A stretch of 64,000 nt of DNA from 2-01-FULL-41-14 sp046317875 (GCA_046317875.1 JBKCVN010000023.1:1-64000), one strand, 5' to 3'; positions 7,248 through 15,638 are shown, counted from the first letter of the stretch. The notes: a model not told the origin generated them from the letters alone. Numbers and translations are program-made.

Positions 7248-8609
7248 GTGACTGAAAAAGTACAAATTTGGAATCGCATTCAGTCTTTGTTACCAGAGGT
7301 CTTTGGTCAGACTGTTTATAAGGGATGGCTTAAATTCTTAAGTTTTGAAGAAGATTTAGGAAGCCGCCTTTTGTTGTCCGTCCCCTCGCCCTTCATTCGT
7401 GATTGGATTACAACACGATACTTAAATCAAATTGTTGTTTTATGGCAAAAAGAAGATCCTTCCCTTCAGTCAATCGAAATTATTGCCAAAGGGCCCGACA
7501 AACAAGACCTTATTGACAACCCCAACATATCAACTGAAGCACAAGAAACTTCAGGAGATGCTTTGGATAATTACCTCTTAAAAAACTCAACAGGCGGCTT
7601 AGATCCCCGTTTTACCTTTGAAAATTTTGTAGTGGGTAAACCGAATGAGCTGGCCTATGCGGCTGCTCAAAGGGTGGCTGAATCCAATAAAGTTTATTTC
7701 AATCCTCTGTTCCTATATGGAGGTGTGGGCCTTGGCAAAACCCACCTTATGCATGCAGTCGCCTGGAAGTTGCATCACACACAGCCCAATCGACGGGTCA
7801 TTTACATGTCGGCTGAAAAATTTATGTATCAGTTTATTCGTGCCCTACGTCATAAAACGATTATTAATTTTCGAGAACAGCTTCGGTCAGTTGATATCTT
7901 AATGATTGACGATGTTCAATTTATTAGTGGCAAAGATTCAACCCAAGAAGAGTTTTTTCACACATTCAACTCGTTGGTTGATCAAAAGCGTCAGATTATT
8001 TTATCGGCCGATAAATCTCCTTCAGAAATGCAGGGTATCGAGGAACGTATGCGTTCCCGTTTAGGATGGGGGTTGGTGGCGGATATCCATCCCAGCACCT
8101 ATGAACTAAGGCTAGGCATTTTGCAATCAAAAGCAGAAAATCTTCCCGTTCCTATACCATCCGATGTTTTGGAATTTTTGGCCCACAAAGTTACATCTAA
8201 CATCCGGGAACTAGAGGGGGCCCTTAATCGAATCATGGCTCATGCTACTTTAGTGGGATCTGATATCTCGTTAGAAAAAACCCAAGAACTCCTAAAAGAC
8301 TTGCTGCGGGCCAATGAAAGATACGTGACCGTAGAAGAAATTCAACGTCATGTGGCCGAACATTATAATATTCGTGTCAGCGATATGCATTCCAGCAAAC
8401 GATCCCGAACGGTTGCACGCCCTCGTCAAGTGGCCATGTATCTATCAAAACAGCTGACCTCCCGATCCTTACCCGAAATTGGTCGCAAGTTTGGGGGTCG
8501 CGACCATACAACTGTGATGCATGCTGTGAAAGCCATTAAATCCCTTCAAGAAACCGATTTGTCTCTACGGGACGATGTGACACTTTTAGAAAAAATGCTA
8601 GGGCATTAA
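7248..8609 (+). CDS. dnaA: Chromosomal replication initiator protein DnaA
   Basis: AAA+ initiator that binds DnaA boxes at oriC and opens the origin. The 453 residues contain all domains: domain I (1-90), a short linker, the ATPase domain with Walker A GGVGLGKTHLMHAVA and Walker B ILMIDDVQFISGKD, sensor regions with RMRSRLGWGL, and the C-terminal DNA-binding domain ending GGRDHTTVMHAVKAIK. The start is GTG at 7248. A 94-base A/T-rich gap separates it from rpsT; no clear DnaA boxes are visible there. A small unknown gene begins immediately after the stop. Confidence 0.97.
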   Translation: MTEKVQIWNRIQSLLPEVFGQTVYKGWLKFLSFEEDLGSRLLLSVPSPFIRDWITTRYLNQIVVLWQKEDPSLQSIEIIAKGPDKQDLIDNPNISTEAQETSGDALDNYLLKNSTGGLDPRFTFENFVVGKPNELAYAAAQRVAESNKVYFNPLFLYGGVGLGKTHLMHAVAWKLHHTQPNRRVIYMSAEKFMYQFIRALRHKTIINFREQLRSVDILMIDDVQFISGKDSTQEEFFHTFNSLVDQKRQIILSADKSPSEMQGIEERMRSRLGWGLVADIHPSTYELRLGILQSKAENLPVPIPSDVLEFLAHKVTSNIRELEGALNRIMAHATLVGSDISLEKTQELLKDLLRANERYVTVEEIQRHVAEHYNIRVSDMHSSKRSRTVARPRQVAMYLSKQLTSRSLPEIGRKFGGRDHTTVMHAVKAIKSLQETDLSLRDDVTLLEKMLGH

Positions 8610-8918
8610 ATGCCATCTAAAAATTATCTCACCGTTAGCACCGGACAAGAAATCCGAGCCCATTTTGAATCAAGAAATTCCACCACCCTCTTTGTCCCTG
8701 CTTTTGTATTAAATCGCTTAGGTGCCCCTGTTCTGGCTTGTTATCAAAAAAACCTTCCTAACTGCTGTTCTTTAGTGGTGGAATGTCAGACTCCAGGGCA
8801 AGCTCTCAACTGCCTATACCATGGGATTCATAGTATTTCTTATGTGAATAAGAAAAAACATCAGGGCCTTTTTTCGATCGCGCAACATTTAGGTGCTCAT
8901 ATTATTTATAAAAATTAA
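8610..8918 (+). CDS. Hypothetical protein downstream of dnaA
   Basis: A 102-residue protein not recognised. Its ATG follows the dnaA TAA without a gap, so it is almost certainly co-translated with dnaA. It has no signal peptide or membrane segment. It contains four cysteines (ACYQK, NCCSLV, NCLYHG), a hydrophobic central part (LFVPAFVLNRLGAPVLACY) and a basic C-terminal half (VNKKKHQGLF). The tight linkage to dnaA makes a role linked to replication initiation possible, but nothing in the sequence proves it. Codon use is like its neighbours. Confidence 0.6.
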   Translation: MPSKNYLTVSTGQEIRAHFESRNSTTLFVPAFVLNRLGAPVLACYQKNLPNCCSLVVECQTPGQALNCLYHGIHSISYVNKKKHQGLFSIAQHLGAHIIYKN

Positions 8919-8921
8919 AGA

Positions 8922-9020
8922 ATGTTTCATATAATTAGAAGATCAATTGACATAGATGGGTTGACTAGGTTAGCTGAAATTTTAGATTGTCGCAATATAA
9001 AGCATCACTCGATCTTTTAA
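8922..9020 (+). other. Short open frame, possible gene remnant
   Basis: A 32-codon frame starting MFHIIRRSIDIDGLTRLAEI. The first residues resemble the opening of a GNAT domain (IR-x-DIDGLTRLAEIL), but the frame stops before any acetyl-CoA motif. No ribosome-binding site is evident. It is either a remnant or chance. Confidence 0.2.
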
Positions 9021-9063
9021 AGTAGACCAAAATGATCCTTGGAGGAACCCTTACATTACCCAC

Positions 9064-9094
9064 AAAAAAGGGCCCAAAACTGGGCCCTTTTTTT
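9064..9094. terminator. Bidirectional rho-independent terminator
   Basis: AAAAAAGGGCCC, a six-base loop, GGGCCCTTTTTTT: a 12-base-pair stem flanked by A- and T-runs. It serves convergent transcription of the dnaA side (plus) and of rpmI-rplT (minus), whose last stop is at 9111. Confidence 0.9.
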
Positions 9095-9110
9095 AAATAT
9101 ACGGGATATT

Positions 9111-9467
9111 TTATTGCAAAGCAGCCTTGGCTTGGTTTGCAATTTCTTTGAAAGCTTCTTTTTGGTGAATGGCCAAATCGGAAAGAACCTTACGATCCAT
9201 CTCGATATTGGCTTTTTTCAAACCATTGATAAAACGTGAATAAGTCAACCCTTCCAAACGAACGGCCGCATTGATACGTTGAATCCACAAAGCGCGCATA
9301 TCGCGTTTACGCGCGCGGCGGTCACGATAGGCATATTGTAAACTTTTTTCCAGACGTTGAACCGCAATTCTAAAGCAGTTCTTGGAACGTCCTCTAAATC
9401 CTTTGGATTGGCTAATAACTTTTTTGTGTCTTGCGCGTGCAGTGACGCCTCTTTTGACGCGAGCCAT
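9111..9467 (-). CDS. rplT: 50S ribosomal protein L20
   Basis: Early-assembly 23S rRNA-binding protein. The 118 residues begin MARVKRGVTARARHKKVI and contain RSKNCFRIAVQRLEKSLQYA and RRARKRDMRALWIQRINAA, all typical of L20; length is normal. It lies 18 bases after rpmI and ends at the terminator at 9064-9094. In many bacteria it would follow infC, but here infC is 30 kb away with thrS. Confidence 0.97.
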   Translation of the reverse strand: MARVKRGVTARARHKKVISQSKGFRGRSKNCFRIAVQRLEKSLQYAYRDRRARKRDMRALWIQRINAAVRLEGLTYSRFINGLKKANIEMDRKVLSDLAIHQKEAFKEIANQAKAALQ

Positions 9468-9485
9468 TTAAATTCTCCTCTTTCC

Positions 9486-9683
9486 TTAACCGTTGGGCAA
9501 TAATCTTTTCACAAGCCTAGCATCACAATCTTGAAGGATCATGGTGCCGCGTGAATCACGGATCATGCGTTGAGACTTGTTCCGGCGAAAGTGGTTCTTT
9601 CCCGCAGTGGTGGACCGAACCTTACCGGTGGCTGTTAAGCGAAAGCGCTTCTTAGCACTGCTATTTGTTTTCATTTTGGGCAT
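9486..9683 (-). CDS. rpmI: 50S ribosomal protein L35
   Basis: Small large-subunit protein of 65 residues: MPKMKTNSSAKKRFRLTATG start, then KNHFRRNKSQRMIRD and the ARLVKRLLP end, complete for L35. AAGGAG lies just upstream of the ATG. First gene of the rpmI-rplT pair; the ~265 bases between it and accD must hold its promoter and leader, with a possible GCTGT/ACAGC hairpin near 9724-9741 but nothing firm. Confidence 0.97.
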   Translation of the reverse strand: MPKMKTNSSAKKRFRLTATGKVRSTTAGKNHFRRNKSQRMIRDSRGTMILQDCDARLVKRLLPNG

Positions 9684-9949
9684 TTTGTCTCCTTAAACAT
9701 TATAAAAAACGCTTGGCATGCCCGCTGTTTATGGTACAGCCAGCCAAGACGTTATGACCATAGATTTGCGACTATACTGAAAGATTACAAACATTTCAAG
9801 CTTAATTCCACCACTATCCCAGCGTATGCCTAACTTTTATCCCTTAATCTTGCTGTAAATTAAAAAGTTTGATAAAGATGGGGGGACCCAGGGCTTAATA
9901 AAAGCCCAAAGGTAAGTTATTGGCCAATACCCAGAGAATAGAGATTTCA

Positions 9950-10795
9950 ATGAACTGGATTACCGATTATGTTCGCCCAAAGTTAAATAAGTTAACGTCT
10001 CAGAAAAAAGTCGAGACCCCCGATAATTTATGGACCAAGTGCCCTTCTTGCGAACAGATGCTGTTCCACCGCGATCTGCACGATAATCTTTTCGTATGCC
10101 CCCATTGCGATCATCATTTGCGATTGGGCGCTCATCAACGGTTGACCTATCTTTTTAATGATCAGTACACACTGATTACCCTTCCCCAGGTTAAACAAGA
10201 CCCCTTGAAGTTTAAGGATTCCAAAAAATACACCGATCGCCTTAAGGAATATCGGCACAAAACAGGTTTGGAAGACGCCATTGTAGTGGCCCATGGCAAA
10301 ATTAATGATCAGCCCGCCGTGGTGGCCGTATTTGAATTTGGGTTCATGGGGGGCTCCATGGGAATGGCCGTGGGCGAAGCCCTGGTCACCGCTGCTGAAA
10401 CAGCCATTAAGCTAAACTTTCCCCTGATTGTTCTGCCCGCTTCCGGGGGGGCCCGCATGCAAGAAGGCATGCTATCCCTGATGCAAATGCCCCGTACCAC
10501 CGTGGCGGTTCAAATGGTGCGCGAAGCCCAGCTGCCCTATATCGTGGTGTTAACTGATCCCACCCTGGGGGGCGTCTCGGCCTCGTTTGCCATGTTGGGC
10601 GATTTAACCCTGGCCGAACCCAAGGCTACCATTGGCTTTGCGGGGGCTCGGGTGATCCAAGAAACCATCCGCGAGAAGTTGCCCGCTGACTTCCAAACCT
10701 CCGAATACCTAAAAGACCACGGTATGGTGGATGCCATCGTGCACCGAAAAGATTTAAACAGCACGCTGGCCCGTATCCTAAAAATATTTGCTTGA
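9950..10795 (+). CDS. accD: Acetyl-CoA carboxylase carboxyltransferase beta subunit
   Basis: With AccA transfers the carboxyl group from biotin to acetyl-CoA, the first step of fatty-acid synthesis. The 281 residues have the N-terminal zinc ribbon (CPSC...CPHC at about residues 29-51) and the crotonase-like core with FGFMGGSMGMAVGE, ASGGARMQEGMLSLMQM and LTDPTLGGVSASFAMLGD. ATG 9950 is preferred to an upstream TTG because MNWITDYVRPK is the family start and AGAG precedes it. The coding sequence is visibly richer in G and C than the genes on both sides. folC, its common neighbour, is absent. Confidence 0.95.
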   Translation: MNWITDYVRPKLNKLTSQKKVETPDNLWTKCPSCEQMLFHRDLHDNLFVCPHCDHHLRLGAHQRLTYLFNDQYTLITLPQVKQDPLKFKDSKKYTDRLKEYRHKTGLEDAIVVAHGKINDQPAVVAVFEFGFMGGSMGMAVGEALVTAAETAIKLNFPLIVLPASGGARMQEGMLSLMQMPRTTVAVQMVREAQLPYIVVLTDPTLGGVSASFAMLGDLTLAEPKATIGFAGARVIQETIREKLPADFQTSEYLKDHGMVDAIVHRKDLNSTLARILKIFA

Positions 10796-10843
10796 CGCCC
10801 CCCCTGTTTCTTGATTCAATAAAAGGAACAGGTGAGGTTAATA

Positions 10844-11533
10844 ATGAAGTCAAAAATTTCTTTAGCATGTTTATTTCTGGCCAGCGCCGCAGGTGCCCAA
10901 ACCAGTGGGTTTTACACGGGTGTGGGGGCGGTTTATTCTAGTTTTCATTCAGACCTGAAAATAAGCGCTAGTGTCCCGCCTGATTTCGGGGATTATACCT
11001 TTGATATTAAAAAAGGCTCTATGAATTTAAAGTTTTTTGCGGGCTATCAAAAATATATGGGCAACCATTTTATCGCAGCAGAAGTCTTTGCAACCCCTTT
11101 CCAAGACACTCTTAAAAAAACGACAGTTGGTTCATATGAAAGTCGAGGAGCGGGAGCCCTTATGTTTAATGATGTGCAGATAAAAACATGGCGCAGGTTT
11201 TCAGCCGGATTAAACCTGAAATATGGACGCCATTTTGATGATAGGACAGCTGCCTTTGTTACTCTGGGACTAGTAGGCAGCCAATTTAAAGTGAGACATT
11301 CGGACGATACCCCCCAATCCATTAATTATCAAAAATACCAAATGGGTTATGCCCCGGGGGCAGGGATAAAATACTATATAAAAGACCGAATGCCCATAAC
11401 TTTCCAATACGACTATGAGGTTTACAAAAAATTTTCCACAAAAAATATGTCCTTGCTACCCGGCTCTAATATTACCTATAAACCCGAAAACAAATATCAT
11501 AATTTCATGATTTCAATATCTTGTGAACTTTAA
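10844..11533 (+). CDS. Outer-membrane beta-barrel protein
   Basis: A 229-residue exported protein: signal peptide MKSKISLACLFLASAAGAQT with cleavage near AGA-QT, then alternating strands rich in Gly, Tyr and Phe (GFYTGVGAVYSSF, LKFFAGYQKYMGNHFIAAEV, MGYAPGAGIKYYI) and a C-terminal HNFMISISCEL. The pattern is that of eight-stranded OmpA/Opacity-type barrels. ATG 10844 is chosen over an upstream GTG because the signal peptide starts there and AGGTGAGG precedes it. A second barrel of the same type is at 31760. Role unknown; possible surface or adhesion protein. Confidence 0.7.
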   Translation: MKSKISLACLFLASAAGAQTSGFYTGVGAVYSSFHSDLKISASVPPDFGDYTFDIKKGSMNLKFFAGYQKYMGNHFIAAEVFATPFQDTLKKTTVGSYESRGAGALMFNDVQIKTWRRFSAGLNLKYGRHFDDRTAAFVTLGLVGSQFKVRHSDDTPQSINYQKYQMGYAPGAGIKYYIKDRMPITFQYDYEVYKKFSTKNMSLLPGSNITYKPENKYHNFMISISCEL

Positions 11534-11548
11534 ACAGAGAGTAATCAA

Positions 11549-12853
11549 ATGATAAAAAAAATAACCACCCTGACATCCTTATTTTTAATTCTGTCATTAA
11601 CCGAATCCCATTCCGCAGCCAGACCTATTCGTTCAGTCGATCGCAGAAATGTTCAAGCGCTGGCAAGGTTTCTAGATCCTAACAATGATGCTCATGTAGT
11701 AGCTTTTATGAATGCCTCCAAGGAGGACAGAGTAGACAGAGACCATTACGTGGGACTAGGCCTTCTTGCACCCCTAGGCGGCGCTCCGGTGGGCGCTGGC
11801 CCGGCGGGAGGGGGAATACAAATTAATTATGATGATGAAACATCTCTTCGCCATTTTGCCATAATTTTTTTAAGGAAATATGCACTTCCTCACGATGATG
11901 ACTTATACATCTTAGCTGCCTATGATTTATTAAGAGACAAAAGAGCAATTCCTACTAAAGATCAAATAGAAGACCTGTATGAATCACGCCTTACTCCTTT
12001 TATAAGACAATTAAACAGGTTAAAAAAAGATATCGATAGAGTGTCTTATAAAGATCTAAAGAAGGCAACCGAGGACCTTATGGACGAATTACCTGAATTG
12101 GCTAAAGATACAAGAAAGGTTAAGACATCTCCAGAGGCGGCAGCTATTATCGCCCTTATGAAACAATTAGTGAATCAGCAAACTGAGCTCCTAAAAGCTG
12201 CTAAGAATACAAAGGTTTCCAAAGAACTCTCTTATACGAAAAGAGATATGATGATAAATATATTCTTAAATCCTCATAACAACTTTAGTACTGCAGCGGG
12301 AGAGGCAAGACTCTTAGAAGAGTTCTTCAGTTCCCAGAGAACAAGAAACTACGCAAGATACCTCCTATCTTATAACACAGTTACCAAAAACTATAAGACC
12401 GAATTAAAATCTGCTATACACAATGGCCATCTACCTCTTATAAAAATGCTGAAACTTCCTTACCCTAACCCTAAGTGGACCTCAAAAGAGCTAGCTACTA
12501 ATTTGTTTGAAAGGATGACACCCGCATCTAAACATGCTTTACCTGTATTAATTGATAATCTGGTGCCTCCTAACCATGCTGGAGCCCTTTTACATTGGCT
12601 CTTAAAAGACCCCATGAATAGATTTATATATACTGATTTTATAAAAGCTACCGATAAGAAACCACGGGAATTTGCAGATAGTGCTAGAATGAAAGAGGCC
12701 ATAATGAATGCGCTTTCCCAACGACAACTCACACCTTTAAACCAAAAGCCTCTTAGCAATATTAATGAGCGCCGTTATAAAAACGACGCTGAATCTTTCA
12801 TGAAAAACCTCAACGAGTTATTACAAAATGCTGTGAAGAAAAAAGAAGAATGA
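11549..12853 (+). CDS. Exported protein of unknown function with ankyrin-like helices
   Basis: A 434-residue protein with a signal peptide (MIKKITTLTSLFLILSLTES, cleavage near HSA-AR). A Gly/Pro/Ala-rich stretch (LGGAPVGAGPAGGGIQI) follows at about residue 75, then long charged helices. Near residue 290 there is a single ankyrin-like unit, ELKSAIHNGHLPLIKMLKL, followed by more helical pairs that no longer fit the consensus. It starts 15 bases after the barrel gene, so the two may be one operon. Not recognised as a known family; a host-directed secreted protein is a guess from context. Confidence 0.55.
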   Translation: MIKKITTLTSLFLILSLTESHSAARPIRSVDRRNVQALARFLDPNNDAHVVAFMNASKEDRVDRDHYVGLGLLAPLGGAPVGAGPAGGGIQINYDDETSLRHFAIIFLRKYALPHDDDLYILAAYDLLRDKRAIPTKDQIEDLYESRLTPFIRQLNRLKKDIDRVSYKDLKKATEDLMDELPELAKDTRKVKTSPEAAAIIALMKQLVNQQTELLKAAKNTKVSKELSYTKRDMMINIFLNPHNNFSTAAGEARLLEEFFSSQRTRNYARYLLSYNTVTKNYKTELKSAIHNGHLPLIKMLKLPYPNPKWTSKELATNLFERMTPASKHALPVLIDNLVPPNHAGALLHWLLKDPMNRFIYTDFIKATDKKPREFADSARMKEAIMNALSQRQLTPLNQKPLSNINERRYKNDAESFMKNLNELLQNAVKKKEE

Positions 12854-13119
12854 GGCATTCCATATTGCCTCCAACCCTATTGAACAGATACATGTTTTCT
12901 TAATTACCAAGGAAATATGTATCTTGAGGAAGAAGTGAAGAATCATCACATAAAAGACCGAGTGAATAGCGATTTCCTTAGAGTATAGGTATATAACATT
13001 AACTCACTTGCACTTACTTTAGGGCAATTAAATCACACTTCTCTCTTTTCTCATCCAAATAATAAAACTAACTTCAATAAAATTTGGGACTTGATCCCTG
13101 GATTTTAGAAAGTTAGAGT

Positions 13120-13389
13120 ATGAGGATGTATCTAAAGCATTTCAAATTAAGGTGTTCAGAGCAGTTAAAACTTATGAAATATTTTGTAGCAGGAACACCG
13201 GCTCGCACAGCTGCTGAATTAATCGGATTTCGTCGGAACTCAGGAGTTAGATTTTGCCACAAATTGAGAGAGAGGGTTCTTTTAAAATAGCAGAATCGAA
13301 GCAACCAATTTTGTGGAAAAATAGAACAGCATGGAAGGTATTTTGAAGAAGTAAGAAAGGGCGAAAGAAGCACCACCATCAAGTCATAA
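13120..13389 (+). pseudogene. IS1595-type transposase remnant
   Basis: The frame from 13120 reads LRCSEQLKLMKYFVAGTPAR then TAAELIGFRRNSG and HKLRERVL, the N-terminal helix-turn-helix of IS1595-group (IS1016/ISXO2-like) transposases. After a stop and a short frameshift (IAESKQP in the next frame) the original frame resumes with FCGKIEQHGRYFEEVRKGER, the place where active enzymes read FGGEVEVDESYFGG-RKGKR. The catalytic Asp-Glu of that motif is lost. The remainder is missing and no terminal repeats were identified, so the element is inactive. Confidence 0.7.
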
Positions 13390-13490
13390 TCCTGAAGACG
13401 ATAATGTGGGCTCTTTTGCTGACAGAAGAAGTTTTTTCAAAAACAAATTAAGAAGCTAGCTTCTGTAATTTTTCCTCAAAACAGTTTATA

Positions 13491-13524
13491 AAAAAATTTC
13501 CCCCCCTATCAAGGAGAGGGGGAA
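13491..13524 (-). terminator. Probable terminator of the exported protease gene
   Basis: On the minus strand TTCCCCC, a loop, GGGGGAA is followed by ATTTTTTTAT. It lies ~150 bases beyond the stop of the protease gene in its direction of transcription. Confidence 0.5.
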
Positions 13525-13673
13525 TAGAAAGCTGAAAAATGGGCCCCGAGCCACTTCTAACCGGGACTTTTTTACCGCTTTATCACAATATAGATTCCAA
13601 ATTGCATCACTCACACAGAACCTGTAATAAGCAAACAAAAGCCTATGAAAGAGCACCATACAGTCTTATTTTT

Positions 13674-14606
13674 CTACTTCTCTTTTTCCCACCGTAACAC
13701 CTTATCTAAATAGCTTTCCTTCTCTTTATCGGCTGCAGAATAAAGGGTTATAAACTTGGTGCCCACATGGTGGGTGCCTTGGTGCCAGGTACTATCACTC
13801 ATGAATACTTTGTTGGTCACACCCGTCAGATAGAAATCATTATTTTGAGGCACAAACATACCCCCGCCCGAATCCCCTGGCAACGCAGAAGATACCAAAA
13901 GACTCTTATTCTCGGGTCCTTTTTTAAGATTCATCCAGGAAAAAAAGGATGAAGTTCCTGTTGGTTCGTCAAAATATTGGGTTAAATGACAATTCCCCAG
14001 GGCTTTTTGTCCAAAAAAATGAACTTGTTCGTATACAGGGTTATAGTGAGCCTTTCTTACAATTTCATAGGCATTTTCTTTATCAATCTCGGTTGTGGAT
14101 CGTTTAAACCCATATCCAAAGAATAGCGCCTCTGGGCCTTGATAAGGTACCGCCATCTTATAGTGACGACTGGAGGCCAGGGCACGATAATGATCGTACT
14201 CTATAATTTTTACTACCTTTTGCGTGTCACATGGCTTTTCCAGCTTTAAAAAGCACAAATCCTGTTCTGGAAACATACAAGCACTTACTGCCCGGGTAAT
14301 ATCCCTATCGACATCTTGCAACGGGGATGCCGAATTCGAAAAAAACAATTCCCCTGTCAGGGCATAGACTCCAGTTTTAACATCAGAAACCCCGGGGGCC
14401 ACAACATGGGCGGCTGTTAAAACCCATTCACGGTGCACAAGGGTGCCAGACCCTTGTAATATATCACCCTCCATAATTGCCCCATTACAGGGGGCCAAAG
14501 GGTGGGAATTAGCTTGCTCGATAGCTTGGGCAATTTGTGTATTCGAGTTGTACCATCCTGCCCATCCATCCATAAAAAAAACAGACAAAACCAAAAGTGC
14601 TTTCAT
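13674..14606 (-). CDS. Exported trypsin-like serine protease
   Basis: A 310-residue S1-type protease. The triad is visible: H67 in REWVLTAAHVV, D116 in EQDLCFLKL and S246 in LPGDSGGGMF. A signal peptide (MKALLVLSVFFMDGWAGW) directs it out of the cytoplasm. Several cysteines (40, 110, 118, 126, 206) could form disulfides. ATG 14606 is chosen over one four codons upstream because GGAG sits six bases before it. No PDZ domain follows, so it is not a DegP-type enzyme. It is divergent from the IQ-motif gene at 14696 with ~89 bases between. Target unknown; a secreted virulence-type protease is possible. Confidence 0.8.
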   Translation of the reverse strand: MKALLVLSVFFMDGWAGWYNSNTQIAQAIEQANSHPLAPCNGAIMEGDILQGSGTLVHREWVLTAAHVVAPGVSDVKTGVYALTGELFFSNSASPLQDVDRDITRAVSACMFPEQDLCFLKLEKPCDTQKVVKIIEYDHYRALASSRHYKMAVPYQGPEALFFGYGFKRSTTEIDKENAYEIVRKAHYNPVYEQVHFFGQKALGNCHLTQYFDEPTGTSSFFSWMNLKKGPENKSLLVSSALPGDSGGGMFVPQNNDFYLTGVTNKVFMSDSTWHQGTHHVGTKFITLYSAADKEKESYLDKVLRWEKEK

Positions 14607-14695
14607 ATTACGCTCCAAAATATATTTTTATTTTATTTTTATATATTTCTGCTTATACTAGAAATATAAAAGTTTAATCAAGGAGGAATTTAAAC

Positions 14696-15619
14696 GTGAA
14701 CTTTAAATACATATTTACAATGTTATCATTGATTTTAATGATTTATTCAAAAGCCTATTCTGCTAGCAAGCCTGTCTTAGTATCTGACCCTAATAACGAG
14801 AATCAACCCCTCATTTACAGTGATGGAACGCTTAATGGAGACGGAGGCCTTAACATGCACCCTATTGGATTGATTCAACGTCTAAAAGGTTTATGGGGGG
14901 AAGAACATATCGATTTAATAAGAAAGATTGCAAAGGCCAAAACAGAGGAAGAACGTTTATTTGTTTTAAGAGAAAACGCCCGTACGTTAAAACGCCTTAA
15001 AGGAACAGCAGAAAGATTTAATACTCTTCTGGGATTAAGAGGCCCTGCTGTACCAGCAAAAAAGTCTAATATGCCGGTTCCAGGTACCGCTGTTCGGGCT
15101 CCTTCTCTGGTAAGCAAACCTGCTAAACCAAAAAAACGGGTAACATGGAACCAGAATTTGGCAATGGTTAGAGAATATGCTAAGGACGATTCCATTGCAC
15201 CTTCTGTACCCGCGCCATCCAGAAGAGGCCTTCCCATTGATTTAGCAGATATTGATGACGAAACTCTGGAAAGCGATCTGAGGGAAATGAGAAGAGAGAA
15301 AGCTGCCACCACCATCCAGGCAGGATTCCGCGGAATGAAGGCACGTCAAGAAGCAGATGCGCGCCGTTATCAAGAGTATGCTCGGAACCAAGCCGACAAT
15401 GCAGCAGCTGATTATGATCGCCTAGCTTTAGGACAAGCCCGTTTAGAAGCTTCGAAAGCTGGGGATGATTATGATCGGTTTAAACCATCTTATGAGGAAG
15501 CTAAGAAAATGTGGATGGATAGCAACCCCCAGACGAGTGGATGGAATGCACGGATGCTCAAAGATCTTAGTAAAGAATATCCAAACGAAGTAGCCAGAGA
15601 TCGTAGATATCAAAAATAG
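14696..15619 (+). CDS. Exported protein with IQ calmodulin-binding motif and RVxF-like motif
   Basis: A 307-residue protein not assigned to a family. A signal peptide (1-22, ending AYSA) precedes a helical region (60-112), a Pro/Ala linker, and KKRVTWNQNLAMVREY at 146-161, which fits the RVxF docking motif of eukaryotic PP1 regulators. EKAATTIQAGFRGMKARQEA at 201-220 fits IQxxxRGxxxR exactly. The C-terminal ~90 residues are charged with repeated YDR segments (AADYDRLALG, DDYDRFKPSY). The start is GTG 14696 with AGGAGG nine bases upstream. A hairpin terminator follows at 15639. A host-acting effector is inferred from motifs; export route and binding are untested. Confidence 0.65.
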   Translation: MNFKYIFTMLSLILMIYSKAYSASKPVLVSDPNNENQPLIYSDGTLNGDGGLNMHPIGLIQRLKGLWGEEHIDLIRKIAKAKTEEERLFVLRENARTLKRLKGTAERFNTLLGLRGPAVPAKKSNMPVPGTAVRAPSLVSKPAKPKKRVTWNQNLAMVREYAKDDSIAPSVPAPSRRGLPIDLADIDDETLESDLREMRREKAATTIQAGFRGMKARQEADARRYQEYARNQADNAAADYDRLALGQARLEASKAGDDYDRFKPSYEEAKKMWMDSNPQTSGWNARMLKDLSKEYPNEVARDRRYQK

Positions 15620-15638
15620 ACTCTATTTCCTCATTTTC

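Larger units (their letters stand above)
12854..13673. other. 820-base interval with no intact gene
   Basis: Between the ankyrin-like gene and the protease gene. It holds a decayed transposase (13120-13389) and a probable minus-strand terminator (13491-13524). A 23-codon frame at 12917-12988 (MYLEEEVKNHHIKDRV) is too short to assign. The rest is A/T-rich with no recognised RNA gene. Confidence 0.6.

Noticed and set aside
8947..8976. TTGACA-like promoter after the small gene behind dnaA
   Set aside because: No -10 at a suitable distance and no gene downstream in that direction.
9724..9741. GCTGT/ACAGC hairpin upstream of rpmI as an L20 autoregulatory leader
   Set aside because: The stem is only five base pairs and no mimic of the L20 site in rRNA could be recognised.
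9891..9907. GGGCTT/AAGCCC hairpin before accD as terminator or riboswitch
   Set aside because: Six base pairs, no T-run, no aptamer-like sequence.
12917..12988. 23-codon frame MYLEEEVKNHHIKDRV resembling the start of a spore-photolyase-like gene
   Set aside because: Too short and without further matching sequence.
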